Shown piece after piece: positions 33,532 to 42,331 of a stretch of 64,000 nt of DNA (its first letter is position 1; each line of letters begins with the position of its first letter). The DNA comes from CAZNSX01 sp964575845. Its GTDB lineage: Bacteria > UBA8248 > CAZNSX01. Made by a program: the position numbers and the translations under genes. The stretch covers positions 558,001-622,000 of the forward strand of contig CAZNSX010000001.1 of assembly GCA_964575845.1 (NCBI GenBank), in the 5' to 3' direction. Under the pieces are notes generated by a model. That model had not been told where the DNA came from. It saw only the letters and a list, made by a program, of their open reading frames with translations, and ran no database searches.

Positions 33532-34878
33532 ATGAAAGAGCTCGAAGTCAAGGCTGCACACCCCGGACCTTTCACCAAGAAGTACCTGGATAAGACGAGA
33601 GCGTTTGAATCCCCTGGCGACTGCAGTTTTTCCCTCAGTGACGAGACGGTTGTGGAGGAGAGGGGCGAGGGCCCCATCATCAGGGACCCTGACGGAAACG
33701 AGTTCCTCGATTTCATGGCCGGATTCGGCGCCTGCAACACGGGCCACTGCCACCCCAAGGTGGTGGCCGCCATAAGGGAGCAGGCGGGAAAGCTCCTTCA
33801 CATCATGGGGGCGGTAAATCCCGTGCACTCTGAGCTGGTCGAGCTCCTGACGGAGGTGACCCCCGGAACCTTCAGAAAACGCGTCCAGCTGGGAAACTCT
33901 GGCGCCGAGGCCGTGGAAATAGCCCTCAAAGTTTCTAAGAACTGGAAGAGGAGGTCCGAGATAATCTGCTTCCACGGCGCTTTCCACGGCCGCTCCTACG
34001 GTGCCCTCTCGCTCATTTCCAAGAAGTCCAACCGGGAGGGCCTCTACCCCATGCTCCCGGGCATAGTGAGTGCCCCTTATGCCTACTGCTATCGGTGCTC
34101 GTTTAACCTTAAATATCCTGACTGTGGGATACAGTGCGCCAAATATGTAGAATACCTAATCAAGGGCGCGGCCACTTTCGTCACGGAGCCCGCGGCCGTC
34201 ATCCTGGAGCCCATCCAGGGAAATGGCGGCATGGTGGTGCCGCCCGATGAGTTCATGCCCGAGCTCAGGAGGACCTGCAGTGAGAACGGTGTCCTCCTCA
34301 TAGATGACGAGGTGATGAGCGGGTGGTGCCGCACGGGGAAGACCTTCGCGGTGGATCACTGGGGGGTGGAGCCCGACATCCTGGTCGTGGCCAAGGGCAT
34401 AGCGAGCGGGCTACCCCTGAGTGCCGCTGTCGCACGGGCGGAGCTTTTTGAGGGGTGGCCCCTTGCCAAGGACGGCTCCACCTTCTCGGGAAACCCCGTC
34501 AGCTGCGCCGCAGCCCTCGCCACCATAGGCGTCTACAGGGAGGAGAGACTGGCTGAGAGGGCCGAGGAGATGGGGGCGTATTTCATGGAGGGCCTGAAGG
34601 GTCTCGCAAAAGAGCATGAGATCATAGGCGAGGTGAGAGGAAAGGGGCTCATGGTGGGCGTCGAGCTCGTCAAGGATAGGGAGACGAAGGAGCCTCTCGT
34701 GCTGGGAAGAAGGGCTACAGAGTCGGCCCTGAAGAAGGGGCTCATGATTTACACGGGCGGCTATGACGGAAATGTCCTTGGTTTCCTTCCGCCCCTTATC
34801 ATCAAGAAGGAGCACGTGGATAGAGCTCTTGGGATATTGGATGAAGTTCTGGGTGAGCTCGATGAGGGAAGAAGATAA
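33532..34878 (+). CDS. Class III (PLP) aminotransferase
   Basis: A 448-aa omega-type/acetylornithine-family aminotransferase. The PLP lysine is K288 in ILVVAKGIASGLPLSA; the pyridine-nitrogen aspartate is D259 in LIDDEVMSGW (DEVMSG instead of the common DEVQTG); and NSGAEAVEIALK is the phosphate loop. A cysteine-rich insert around residues 186-202 (C186, C189, C198, C202) could bind a metal or form disulfides. AGGAGGAG precedes the ATG. It is followed by a D-aminoacylase-like amidohydrolase, so the pair may release and transaminate an amino acid, possibly a D-form or non-protein one. Substrate uncertain. Confidence 0.9.
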   Translation: MKELEVKAAHPGPFTKKYLDKTRAFESPGDCSFSLSDETVVEERGEGPIIRDPDGNEFLDFMAGFGACNTGHCHPKVVAAIREQAGKLLHIMGAVNPVHSELVELLTEVTPGTFRKRVQLGNSGAEAVEIALKVSKNWKRRSEIICFHGAFHGRSYGALSLISKKSNREGLYPMLPGIVSAPYAYCYRCSFNLKYPDCGIQCAKYVEYLIKGAATFVTEPAAVILEPIQGNGGMVVPPDEFMPELRRTCSENGVLLIDDEVMSGWCRTGKTFAVDHWGVEPDILVVAKGIASGLPLSAAVARAELFEGWPLAKDGSTFSGNPVSCAAALATIGVYREERLAERAEEMGAYFMEGLKGLAKEHEIIGEVRGKGLMVGVELVKDRETKEPLVLGRRATESALKKGLMIYTGGYDGNVLGFLPPLIIKKEHVDRALGILDEVLGELDEGRR

Positions 34879-34937
34879 GCCGGTGGGTGGGATTTTCAAA
34901 GGCGGCCCCATGGCGCTTCTATTGAGGTTAAGGGATC

Positions 34938-36527
34938 ATGAGTTTTGACCTTCTGGTAAAGGGCGGCCGGGTGCTGGATGGGACCGGGAACCCCTGGTTC
35001 TCGGCCGATATCGGCATAAGAGATGAAAGAATAGAGGCCATCGGCAGATTGGAGGGTTCCCGGAGCTCCAAGGTCCTAGATGCCAGTGGTCTCACCATCT
35101 CCCCCGGCTTCATCGACGTACATACCCACTCGGACCTGATGCTTCTCTCCGAGCCCCGCCATGAGTGCAAGCTGAGGCAGGGTGTGACGACAGAGCTCGT
35201 CGGTGTGGATGGCCTATCCATAGCGCCGCTTTCCAGAGAAAATCTCCTGCGGTACCGCTCTTACTTTTCGGGCCTCTACGGAAACTACCCTATCGAAGAA
35301 GCCTTCCCCGAGGTGGAAGACTATCTCAAGAGGCTCGATGGGCGGATGAGCTGTAATCTTGCCTACCTGGCTCCCCACTCCAACCTGAGGGTCGCGGTTA
35401 TGGGGGAGGGGGCGAGGCTCCCGAGCCGTGATGAGCTAGCCTCCATGAAGGAGCTCCTTTCCCGCTCCATGGAGGCTGGCGCCTTTGGCTTCTCCACAGG
35501 CCTGAGCTACCCGCCCGGCTGCTACTCCGACACCGGGGAACTCATCGAGCTCTGCCGGACAGCGTCCCAGCATGGGGGCATCTACGTCACCCACACGAGG
35601 TTTCCCATAGGGTCCTACCCGCCCTCGCTCTCCCTCACCCAGCCCTTGGAAGAAGCTTTCCGGATAGGGCGGGAGGCGGCCATACCCGTCCACGTATCCC
35701 ATCTGATGGTCCAGGGGAAGGAGAGGCAGGGAAGGTCACAGGAACTCTTTGACTTCATCGAGGGCGCGCGCGAGGGTGGGTTGGATGTGAGCTTCGATTC
35801 CTTTCCTTATCCCTCGGGCTCCACCATGCTCAACAGCCTCGTTCCCACCTGGGCCATGGCTGGAGGCCCCGAGAAAGCCCTGGAAAGGCTGAAGAGCCCC
35901 CCCGAGAGAGCCAAGATAAAGGATGAAATGGAGAAAAACCTCACTCTCCCCTGGGAAGGGGTGAGGCTAAGCGGCTTTCCCATTTCCAACAACATTTCTC
36001 TCGATGGCATGACAGTCTCAAGCCTCTCGGAGCTTCAGGGCAAGGGGCCCATCGACCTTATCCTGGATATCCTGGTTGAAGAAGAGCTCGGCGTGGGAAT
36101 GGTCTTTACCTTCGGGGAGGAGGGGGATGTCTTCGAGATCCTGAGGCACGAGCTTCATATGGTGGGAAGCGACTCCATCCTTGCCGGCACTAAGCCTCAC
36201 CCGCGGGCATACGGGGCTTTCCCGAGGTATCTGGGATATTTCGTCCGCGAACGGAAAGCCCTCAGCCTTGAGAGCGCCATAAGGAAGATTACCTCATGGC
36301 CCGCCCAGAGGCTTGGCCTCAAGGGCAGGGGACTCCTTAAGGTGGGCATGGCGGCTGACCTTGTTGTATTCGACCCCGAGCGAATTATCGACCGGGCAAC
36401 CATTGATGAGCCAAACCGATTCCCCGAAGGCATAGAGCATGTGGTCGTGAACGGTAAGCCTGTTATAGAGCAGGGCCGGCACACGGGCGCGCTTCCGGGT
36501 AGGGTCCTGCGCCGTGGGATAAACTGA
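34938..36527 (+). CDS. D-aminoacylase/N-acyl-D-amino acid deacylase-like amidohydrolase
   Basis: A 529-aa amidohydrolase-superfamily enzyme of the D-aminoacylase (COG3653) type. The N-terminal small beta domain (DLLVKGGRVLDGTGNPWFSADIGIRDERI) is followed by the metal motif GFIDVHTHSD (H and H near 67 and 69), then VHVSHLMVQG and a late metal-site Asp region near GSDSILAG. The C-terminal AADLVVFDPERI closes the beta domain. It cleaves N-acyl groups from D-amino acids or related dipeptide-like substrates. It lies 60 bases after the aminotransferase and 17 before the ABC binding protein, so it probably belongs to one operon for uptake and use of an acylated amino compound. Confidence 0.9.
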   Translation: MSFDLLVKGGRVLDGTGNPWFSADIGIRDERIEAIGRLEGSRSSKVLDASGLTISPGFIDVHTHSDLMLLSEPRHECKLRQGVTTELVGVDGLSIAPLSRENLLRYRSYFSGLYGNYPIEEAFPEVEDYLKRLDGRMSCNLAYLAPHSNLRVAVMGEGARLPSRDELASMKELLSRSMEAGAFGFSTGLSYPPGCYSDTGELIELCRTASQHGGIYVTHTRFPIGSYPPSLSLTQPLEEAFRIGREAAIPVHVSHLMVQGKERQGRSQELFDFIEGAREGGLDVSFDSFPYPSGSTMLNSLVPTWAMAGGPEKALERLKSPPERAKIKDEMEKNLTLPWEGVRLSGFPISNNISLDGMTVSSLSELQGKGPIDLILDILVEEELGVGMVFTFGEEGDVFEILRHELHMVGSDSILAGTKPHPRAYGAFPRYLGYFVRERKALSLESAIRKITSWPAQRLGLKGRGLLKVGMAADLVVFDPERIIDRATIDEPNRFPEGIEHVVVNGKPVIEQGRHTGALPGRVLRRGIN

Positions 36528-36544
36528 GAAGGGAGGATGAGGAG

Positions 36545-37861
36545 ATGAGAAAAGCTATTTTAACCTTCATCGCATTCGCCTTGGTCGCATCCCTTTCACT
36601 GGGAGCCGGCCTCCCGGCTGCTGCGGCCGCCGAAGAGCTCCCCAAGGGACCTGTATCCATAACCTTCTGGGTCCATAGGCTCCCGCACATGGATATATAC
36701 TTCAAAGAAATGATCGCCGAATACCACAAGATGAGACCAAATATAAGGGTCAAGCTGGAAACGTGGCCGACCACGGAGCTGTACCCCAAGTTGCTCGTGG
36801 CCATGACTACGGGCACGGGGCCCGATGTGTTCAGCATCGGCGATTGGTACATGGAGACCTACCAGTCAAAGGGCTTGCTAGCCCCTCTCTCTCCGAAGCT
36901 CCTCGGCTTCAAATCATTAGAAAATTTGAAGGGGCTGGTGATTCCGGGAACCATCGACCGGTTCATTTACGATGGCAAACTCTACGGCTGGCCCATGTAC
37001 GCATACACTTACAGCGTGTTCGTGAATAAGAAGCATTTCAGGGAAGCGGGCCTGGACCCCGTGAAGGATTGCCCCAAGACCTGGGACGACCTTGTCGAGG
37101 TGGCGAAAAAATTGACCAAACGCGACGCCAAAGGGAACATCATCCAGCAGGGCCTGGGTATGCCTTACTTCGCCAGCTTCTGGACAATGATCGAGATGTC
37201 ATACCTCGTGCGCCAGTTCGGCGGCGACATCCTCGATGAAGAGGGCAAAGCCGTCGTAAACAGCCCTGCCGGCGTGAAAGCCCTGCAGCTTTGGGTTGAC
37301 TTCGTACACAAGCACAAGGTCAACGACCCGAGCCTGAGTGTGGCAAGCGGTCTTCTTCCAACGGAGGATTTCGTGCAGGAGAAGGTTTCCATGTGGGCAA
37401 GTGCGCCCTGGGCCATAGGGGCCGTTAAGGCCAATGAGCGCCTCTACGGTGACTATTCGGCCTGCCCCCTTCCGCAGGCAAACCCCGCGAAGCCGGTCAA
37501 CACCCTCTATGGATTCGCCTGGGTCGTGAACGCCAGCGCGTCGCCGGAGAAACAGGCCGCGGCCACCGACTGGATCGGGTTCGCCACCTCGGAAAGGTGG
37601 CAGGAGCCCTGGTGGGAGAGGATCGCGGTTCTCCAGATCCTGAAGTCCTTCTACGAGAAGCCCAAGATTAGGGATTTCCCCCTCATGAGTATCTTCCGTT
37701 CGGATATGGCCACGGGGAAGTGGATGGCTCGCTCGCCGCACTTCGCCGAGATCGGGGCCGCAATGCACAGAGCGATGCAGCGCTCCGTCCTCAACAAGGT
37801 CGACGTGAAGGAATCCCTTGACCAAGCGGCTGTGGAGATAAACAGAGCCTTAGGGAAATAA
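36545..37861 (+). CDS. ABC transporter extracellular solute-binding protein (family 1, sugar type)
   Basis: A 438-aa periplasmic binding protein. The signal peptide is clear: MRKAILTF, a hydrophobic core, and AAAAAEELP near residue 30. The mature protein resembles family 1 (MalE/UgpB-type) proteins: ITFWVHRLPHMDIYFKEMIAEYHK, then GPDVFSIGDWYME and KTWDDLVEVAKKL. It binds a sugar, glycerol-phosphate or related polar solute. AGGAG precedes the ATG. The permease genes follow after a 246-base spacer containing a GC-rich hairpin. Its position after a deacylase and an aminotransferase suggests the cargo might be an amino-sugar or acylated amine; this is inference. Confidence 0.92.
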   Translation: MRKAILTFIAFALVASLSLGAGLPAAAAAEELPKGPVSITFWVHRLPHMDIYFKEMIAEYHKMRPNIRVKLETWPTTELYPKLLVAMTTGTGPDVFSIGDWYMETYQSKGLLAPLSPKLLGFKSLENLKGLVIPGTIDRFIYDGKLYGWPMYAYTYSVFVNKKHFREAGLDPVKDCPKTWDDLVEVAKKLTKRDAKGNIIQQGLGMPYFASFWTMIEMSYLVRQFGGDILDEEGKAVVNSPAGVKALQLWVDFVHKHKVNDPSLSVASGLLPTEDFVQEKVSMWASAPWAIGAVKANERLYGDYSACPLPQANPAKPVNTLYGFAWVVNASASPEKQAAATDWIGFATSERWQEPWWERIAVLQILKSFYEKPKIRDFPLMSIFRSDMATGKWMARSPHFAEIGAAMHRAMQRSVLNKVDVKESLDQAAVEINRALGK

Positions 37862-37938
37862 TCGTCCGCCCAAAAGGCGCTGGCCCTTAGAAGGTCAGAT
37901 TTGAGGATAAAGGGCTCAGCCGAAGCGCCCGGCCTGAG

Positions 37939-37963
37939 GGGGTGGGGCCGGAGACCCCACTCC
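37939..37963 (+). other. GC-rich hairpin after the sugar-type binding-protein gene
   Basis: GGGGTGGGG (37939-37947) pairs with CCCCACTCC (37955-37963) with one G-T pair and a seven-base loop. No T-run follows. It sits in the 246-base gap between the binding-protein gene and the permeases. It could protect the upstream mRNA or reduce expression of the permeases. Confidence 0.4.
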
Positions 37964-38107
37964 CATCTTCAAAAGCCCGGCCAGCCCGGCCTCCGGAGGG
38001 AATGAGGGGGAGCTTGCAGTCTCTCGCCCCTCGGGCTCGGGTGCACCCGACTCGACGGGCGCGGTGAGGGCCGGCTTGATTTCCGCTCTCACGAGCGAAA
38101 GGCCCCC

Positions 38108-39040
38108 ATGAGGAACGCACCTGGAAATAAGCTCTCCTTAAGTAAAGGCGTGCTCTCGGGGGGGCGCAGGCCGTTTCTCACCTCGCACCGGAAGACAAAC
38201 CTCTGGGGAGTTCTCTTTCTGCTCCCAGTTCCCATCTACTTCATCGTGTTCAAGTTCTATCCCATGGCCCAGGCCATAGTGCTAGGGTTTTTCGATTATG
38301 ACATGCTCAGCGCGCCCAGGTTCGCGGGCCTCGGGAACTACATATATTTAATGAGCGACCCCCTCTTCCTTCAATCAATGTTCGCCACCTTCTACTATGT
38401 GGCGGGGACTGTGATACCCATATGGTTTCTCTCCCTTGGCTTGGCCATGCTCTTTAACATGGCCATCCCGGGAAAGGATGTCCTGCGCCTCGCCTACTTC
38501 ATTCCGGTCATAACCGCGGCCATCGTGGTGGCGGTAGTATGGAAATTTATCTACCACCCCCAGGGAATCATGAACGTGATGTTGAGCTACCTTGGGATGG
38601 AGCGCATCGAATGGCTAACCAGGATGCGGACGGCAATGCCTGCTCTCATCATAGTCGCCATCTGGAGGACCGTCCCCTACTTCATGGTCATCTTCCTCGC
38701 GGGCCTTCAGAGCATACCCAATGAATATTACGAGGCCGCCCTCATCGACGGGGCCTCTCGCTGGAAGATGTTCCATCGCATAACGCTGCCGCTTCTTAGG
38801 CCGACCATCGTGCTCGTCATGGTCATCTCCGTGCTCATGGCCGCCAAGGTTTTCATAAACCCCTTGGTCATGACCCAAGGGGGGCCGGCGGGTGCCACCA
38901 GAGTCCTCCCGCTTCTCATCTACGAGACGGGGTTCAACTTCTTCAAGATGGGACTCGCCAGCGCTATGTCAACGGTTCTCTTCCTGATCGTCATGATATT
39001 CACGATAATTCAGCTGAGAGTTTTTCGACAGGTGGAATGA
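38108..39040 (+). CDS. Sugar-type ABC transporter permease (MalF/UgpA-like)
   Basis: A 310-aa inner-membrane permease with six predicted helices. The cytoplasmic EAA loop that docks the ATPase is EYYEAALIDGASRWKMFHRI near residues 203-222, followed by TLPLLRPTIVLVMV. The N-terminus has about 30 hydrophilic residues before the first helix (LWGVLFLLPVPIYFIVF). It pairs with the MalG/UgpE-like permease that begins 10 bases after its stop. Start ATG 38108 follows AAAGG. Cargo depends on the binding protein encoded upstream. Confidence 0.92.
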   Translation: MRNAPGNKLSLSKGVLSGGRRPFLTSHRKTNLWGVLFLLPVPIYFIVFKFYPMAQAIVLGFFDYDMLSAPRFAGLGNYIYLMSDPLFLQSMFATFYYVAGTVIPIWFLSLGLAMLFNMAIPGKDVLRLAYFIPVITAAIVVAVVWKFIYHPQGIMNVMLSYLGMERIEWLTRMRTAMPALIIVAIWRTVPYFMVIFLAGLQSIPNEYYEAALIDGASRWKMFHRITLPLLRPTIVLVMVISVLMAAKVFINPLVMTQGGPAGATRVLPLLIYETGFNFFKMGLASAMSTVLFLIVMIFTIIQLRVFRQVE

Positions 39041-39050
39041 GGCGAAACGA

Positions 39051-39881
39051 ATGGGTTCCAGGCGCTCCAAAATCATGCTGACCCTTCTGACAACGGGGTT
39101 TCTCGTATTGGGCGCCTTCTTCGTGCTGGTACCCCTCTTCTGGATGATCTCCACTTCTTTTAAGACGCTTGACAAAGTCTTCTCCTTGCCCATCGTGTGG
39201 ATACCCTGGCCGCTTCATTGGGAGAACTATCCCAACGCCTTCTCCCAGTTCAACTTCCCGCGGTATTTCCTCAACAGCTTCGTCATCGCCATCGCGGTCA
39301 CACTGACGAACATCTTCTTCTGCAGCCTCGCGGGCTACAGCCTTGCCAAGTTCCGTTATCCCAGCCGGGAGTTCATATTCGTCGCCATTCTCAGCACCCT
39401 CATGCTCCCGATGGAGGTGGTGATGGTCCCCACCTTCCTCATCGTCAAGCAGTTCGGCTGGCTCAATTCCTATGCGGGTCTCATAGCGCCCTTCGTGATA
39501 GATGCCTTCGGCATCTTTCTCATGCGCCAGTACATTCTGGGGATACCGACGGACCTCATCGAGGCCGCCAGGATAGACGGCTGCAGCGAGTTCAGGATCT
39601 ATTGGAGGGTCATCATGCCCCTCTGCAAACCCGCTCTCGCCGCCCTGGCCATATTCACCTTCAGGGAGAGCTGGGACCAGTTCATCTGGCCGCTCATAAT
39701 CATCTCGAGGGATGAGCTCAAAACCCTTCCCCTGGGCATAGCCATGTTCGAGAGCTCCTTCGGCACGGCTTACAACGAGGTCATGGCCGTTGCCGTGATA
39801 GGCATGATCCCCATGGCACTTCTCTTCTTCTTCTTCCAGAGGGCTTTTGTCCAGGGAATAGTGCTGACGGGGATGAAATAG
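39051..39881 (+). CDS. Sugar-type ABC transporter permease (MalG/UgpE-like)
   Basis: A 276-aa inner-membrane permease with six helices. Its EAA loop is DLIEAARIDGCSEFRIYW, followed by RVIMPLCKPALAALAIFTF, typical of the second permease of carbohydrate importers. GAGGCG stands before the ATG at 39051, 10 bases after the previous stop. It is followed by the ATPase gene after 16 bases. With its partner it forms the transmembrane channel for the solute bound by the 36545 protein. Confidence 0.92.
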   Translation: MGSRRSKIMLTLLTTGFLVLGAFFVLVPLFWMISTSFKTLDKVFSLPIVWIPWPLHWENYPNAFSQFNFPRYFLNSFVIAIAVTLTNIFFCSLAGYSLAKFRYPSREFIFVAILSTLMLPMEVVMVPTFLIVKQFGWLNSYAGLIAPFVIDAFGIFLMRQYILGIPTDLIEAARIDGCSEFRIYWRVIMPLCKPALAALAIFTFRESWDQFIWPLIIISRDELKTLPLGIAMFESSFGTAYNEVMAVAVIGMIPMALLFFFFQRAFVQGIVLTGMK

Positions 39882-39897
39882 AGGGGAGGAGTCTCCT

Positions 39898-41001
39898 TTG
39901 GCGGAAGTTGTCCTGAGCCATGTGACGAAGAGATTCGGCGAGGTGGTGGCCCTCGACGACCTCTCCCTTCCGGTCCATGATAAGGAGTTTCTGGTGCTTG
40001 TGGGCCCCTCTGGCTGCGGAAAGACGACAGCCCTCCGCCTCATCGCCGGCCTTGAGGAGCTCACGGTGGGCGATATTTATATAGACGGCCGCCTCGTCAA
40101 TGATGTTGTACCCAAGGACCGGGACATCGCCATGGTCTTTCAGAGTTACGCCCTCTACCCTCACATGAGCGTGTACGAGAACATTGCCTTCGGCCTTGAG
40201 GTGCGTCGGCTCCCCCGGCAGGAAGTCGGGCGCCGGGTGAAGAGGGCCGCCGAGATCCTGGGTATCAGCGAACTTCTAAAGCGCAAGCCGAGGCAGCTCT
40301 CGGGCGGCCAACGGCAGCGGGTGGCCCTGGGCCGCGCCATAGTGCGTGAGCCCAAAGTCTTCCTCATGGACGAGCCCCTCTCCAACCTCGACGCCAAGCT
40401 CAGGGCCCATACGCGAACGGAGATCATAAGGCTCCACCAACGCTTGGAGGCCACCATCATCTACGTTACCCATGACCAGGTGGAGGCCATGACAATGGGG
40501 AGCCGAATAGCCATCCTGCGGGATGGGATTCTTCAGCAGCTGGATGAGCCTCAGGTGGTCTTCAGTCGGCCCGCCAACATCTTCGTGGCGGGCTTCATAG
40601 GAAGCCCCCCCATGAATTTCTTCACCGCTTCGCTCCTGCAGGAGGGAGACGGGCTCTTCTTATTGACAAAGGGCTTCAAGATAAGGCTGATGGGGGAGAG
40701 GGCATCCAAGCTAAGAGACTACGGCAAAAAAGAGGTTATCCTCGGCATCCGCCCCGAGGATATCTACGATAGGCAGCACTTCAGCGCCACGAGTGCCGAG
40801 AGCACGGTTGAGGCGCTCGTGGATGTGGTCGAGCTCCTGGGGAGCGAAGTTCTCCTCAACCTCGCGGTAGGTGGGGAGAACTTCGTGGCCCGCATGGATG
40901 TCAGAACGCGGGTGAAGCCCGGGGAGAAGGTGGAACTCGTGTTCGACGTTGAAAAGCTGGCCCTTTTCGACCCCGAGAGCGAGCGGGCCATCGAGAGCTG
41001 A
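39898..41001 (+). CDS. ABC transporter ATP-binding protein (MalK/UgpC-like)
   Basis: A 367-aa ATPase energising the sugar-type importer. Walker A is GPSGCGKTT, the signature is LSGGQRQRVALGRA, Walker B is VFLMDEPLSNLD, with the H-loop in YVTHDQVEAMTMG. The C-terminal 120 residues form the OB-like (TOBE) regulatory domain of MalK-type proteins, with VILGIRPEDIYD. The start is TTG at 39898, preceded by GGGAGGA at about eight bases. It closes the operon that starts with the aminotransferase or the binding protein. Confidence 0.94.
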   Translation: MAEVVLSHVTKRFGEVVALDDLSLPVHDKEFLVLVGPSGCGKTTALRLIAGLEELTVGDIYIDGRLVNDVVPKDRDIAMVFQSYALYPHMSVYENIAFGLEVRRLPRQEVGRRVKRAAEILGISELLKRKPRQLSGGQRQRVALGRAIVREPKVFLMDEPLSNLDAKLRAHTRTEIIRLHQRLEATIIYVTHDQVEAMTMGSRIAILRDGILQQLDEPQVVFSRPANIFVAGFIGSPPMNFFTASLLQEGDGLFLLTKGFKIRLMGERASKLRDYGKKEVILGIRPEDIYDRQHFSATSAESTVEALVDVVELLGSEVLLNLAVGGENFVARMDVRTRVKPGEKVELVFDVEKLALFDPESERAIES

Positions 41002-41464
41002 AAGACTTTATGTCCTTTAGCCAGAGGAGCAACTTATTATAATAGTTATTTTTGTTATCCTCGAAAATCTTTTCTTGACAATATACCGAAGTCGTGATAC
41101 CTCGATTCCGAAGCCATGAACTCGCTTCCATTTAAAATTATCCAAACGAAGCGCACAGCAACCGAAGGCAGTCTCTAGCTTTTTGCCCAGCGGAAGGTAG
41201 GCCTTAGTTACACCCCCAGCTGCGAGCTCAAAGGGCCGCTTCGGTGTTGAATTTATTTCCCTCCCTGTTGGCGCCGCAGAAGAGCAGACAGCACTGGTTC
41301 AACCAATGCCTTATTTTTCCCGCCATGGTAGCGCCTATATCGCACAGCGGCTCTCTCGATACAGGCCATCTTTTAACGGGTAGCCTTATCTCCCCATTAG
41401 GGCGGGGGTGGGGTTTGGGAGTAATGGCTCTGAGGCCCTCCCCAAAGGTTAAGACGGACTTGCC
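41002..41464. other. Gene-free spacer before the Liv operon
   Basis: 463 bases. The first 100 are AT-rich and contain a candidate promoter (listed separately). The remainder is GC-richer, contains the short palindrome TGGTTCAACCA near 41296, and has no open frame of note, no tRNA, and no terminator with a T-run. A leader of about 350 bases would precede livH if the promoter is real, long enough for a regulatory structure, though I cannot draw one. Confidence 0.4.
41075..41103 (+). promoter_or_regulatory. Candidate promoter of the Liv operon
   Basis: Perfect TTGACA (41075-41080), a 17-base spacer and TACCTC (41098-41103), preceded by TGA, giving an extended -10 (TGn). The -10 hexamer itself is weak, so the extended element would be needed. 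It is oriented towards livH. Confidence 0.4.
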
Positions 41465-42331
41465 ATGAATTTTTGGCTCACCCAGTTTTTCAACGGGGTT
41501 TCATACGGTGCCCTCATATTCTTGCTGGCTATGGGCTTATCGCTCGTATTCGGGGTAATGAAGGTGATCAATATTACCCATGGAACATATTTCCTTTTCG
41601 GAGCCTACGTCGGGCTGAGCATTGTATCGAAGACGGGAAATTTCGTGTTGGCCTTGCTAGCCGGTGCCGTCACCATAGCAATCTTAGGCATTCTCATCGA
41701 GCGCCTGTTTCTGCGCCGTCTACAGGGGAATGACCTGGGCCAGGTCCTCATCACGATGGGTTTCGTCCTCCTCCTTCAGGATGCCGTGCTCATGATCTGG
41801 GGCCCTGACCCGAGGATGCTACCGACCCCGGAGTCCCTGGCTGGGACGGGACGTTTAGGGGAATTCGCATTCCCTTTATATCGGATGTTTGTGATCCTCA
41901 TCGCTGCGGGTGTGGGCGTGATTCTCTGGTTCTTTGAAAGGAAGACGATGTTCGGTGCTGCAGTGAGGGCGGCAGTTGATGATGTTGAGATGGCCGGTGG
42001 TATGGGCGTGAATGTGCCCATCGTCTTCAGCGTGGTCTTCGGGCTTGGCGCCTTCCTGGCTGGCCTGGGCGGGGTCTTGGGGGGTCCCTGGCTTGGCATC
42101 TCTTATGGAATGGACTTCGAGATCCTCCCTTTTGCATTCGTCGTCGTCATCGTGGGTGGGATGGGGAGCCTTGAGGGCACGATAGTCGCGAGTTTGATGG
42201 TGGGTATAATCGATAATTTGGGCAAAGCGTTCTTTCCAGAATTTGCATACTTTACTCTCTTCCTTCCCATGGCCGTTGTACTGGCTGTGAGGCCGGAGGG
42301 ACTCTTCGGGACGGTCGGGAGAAAATTATGA
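41465..42331 (+). CDS. livH: Branched-chain amino acid-type ABC permease LivH
   Basis: A 288-aa inner-membrane permease of the LivH family with about eight helices. Conserved segments are GVSYGALIFLLAMGLSLVFGVMKVINITHG, near the N-terminus, and VVVIVGGMGSLEGTIVASLMVGII, near the C-terminus. It overlaps livM by four bases (ATGA). The Shine-Dalgarno before the ATG at 41465 is weak. Liv-type importers carry leucine-like amino acids but also amides, urea and aromatic acids, so the cargo should be judged from the catabolic genes that follow. Confidence 0.94.
   Translation: MNFWLTQFFNGVSYGALIFLLAMGLSLVFGVMKVINITHGTYFLFGAYVGLSIVSKTGNFVLALLAGAVTIAILGILIERLFLRRLQGNDLGQVLITMGFVLLLQDAVLMIWGPDPRMLPTPESLAGTGRLGEFAFPLYRMFVILIAAGVGVILWFFERKTMFGAAVRAAVDDVEMAGGMGVNVPIVFSVVFGLGAFLAGLGGVLGGPWLGISYGMDFEILPFAFVVVIVGGMGSLEGTIVASLMVGIIDNLGKAFFPEFAYFTLFLPMAVVLAVRPEGLFGTVGRKL

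Noticed and set aside
39000..40064. 354-aa minus-strand open frame over the ABC permease and ATPase genes
   Set aside because: It is antisense to two clearly recognised transport genes and has an unnatural acidic, His-rich composition.
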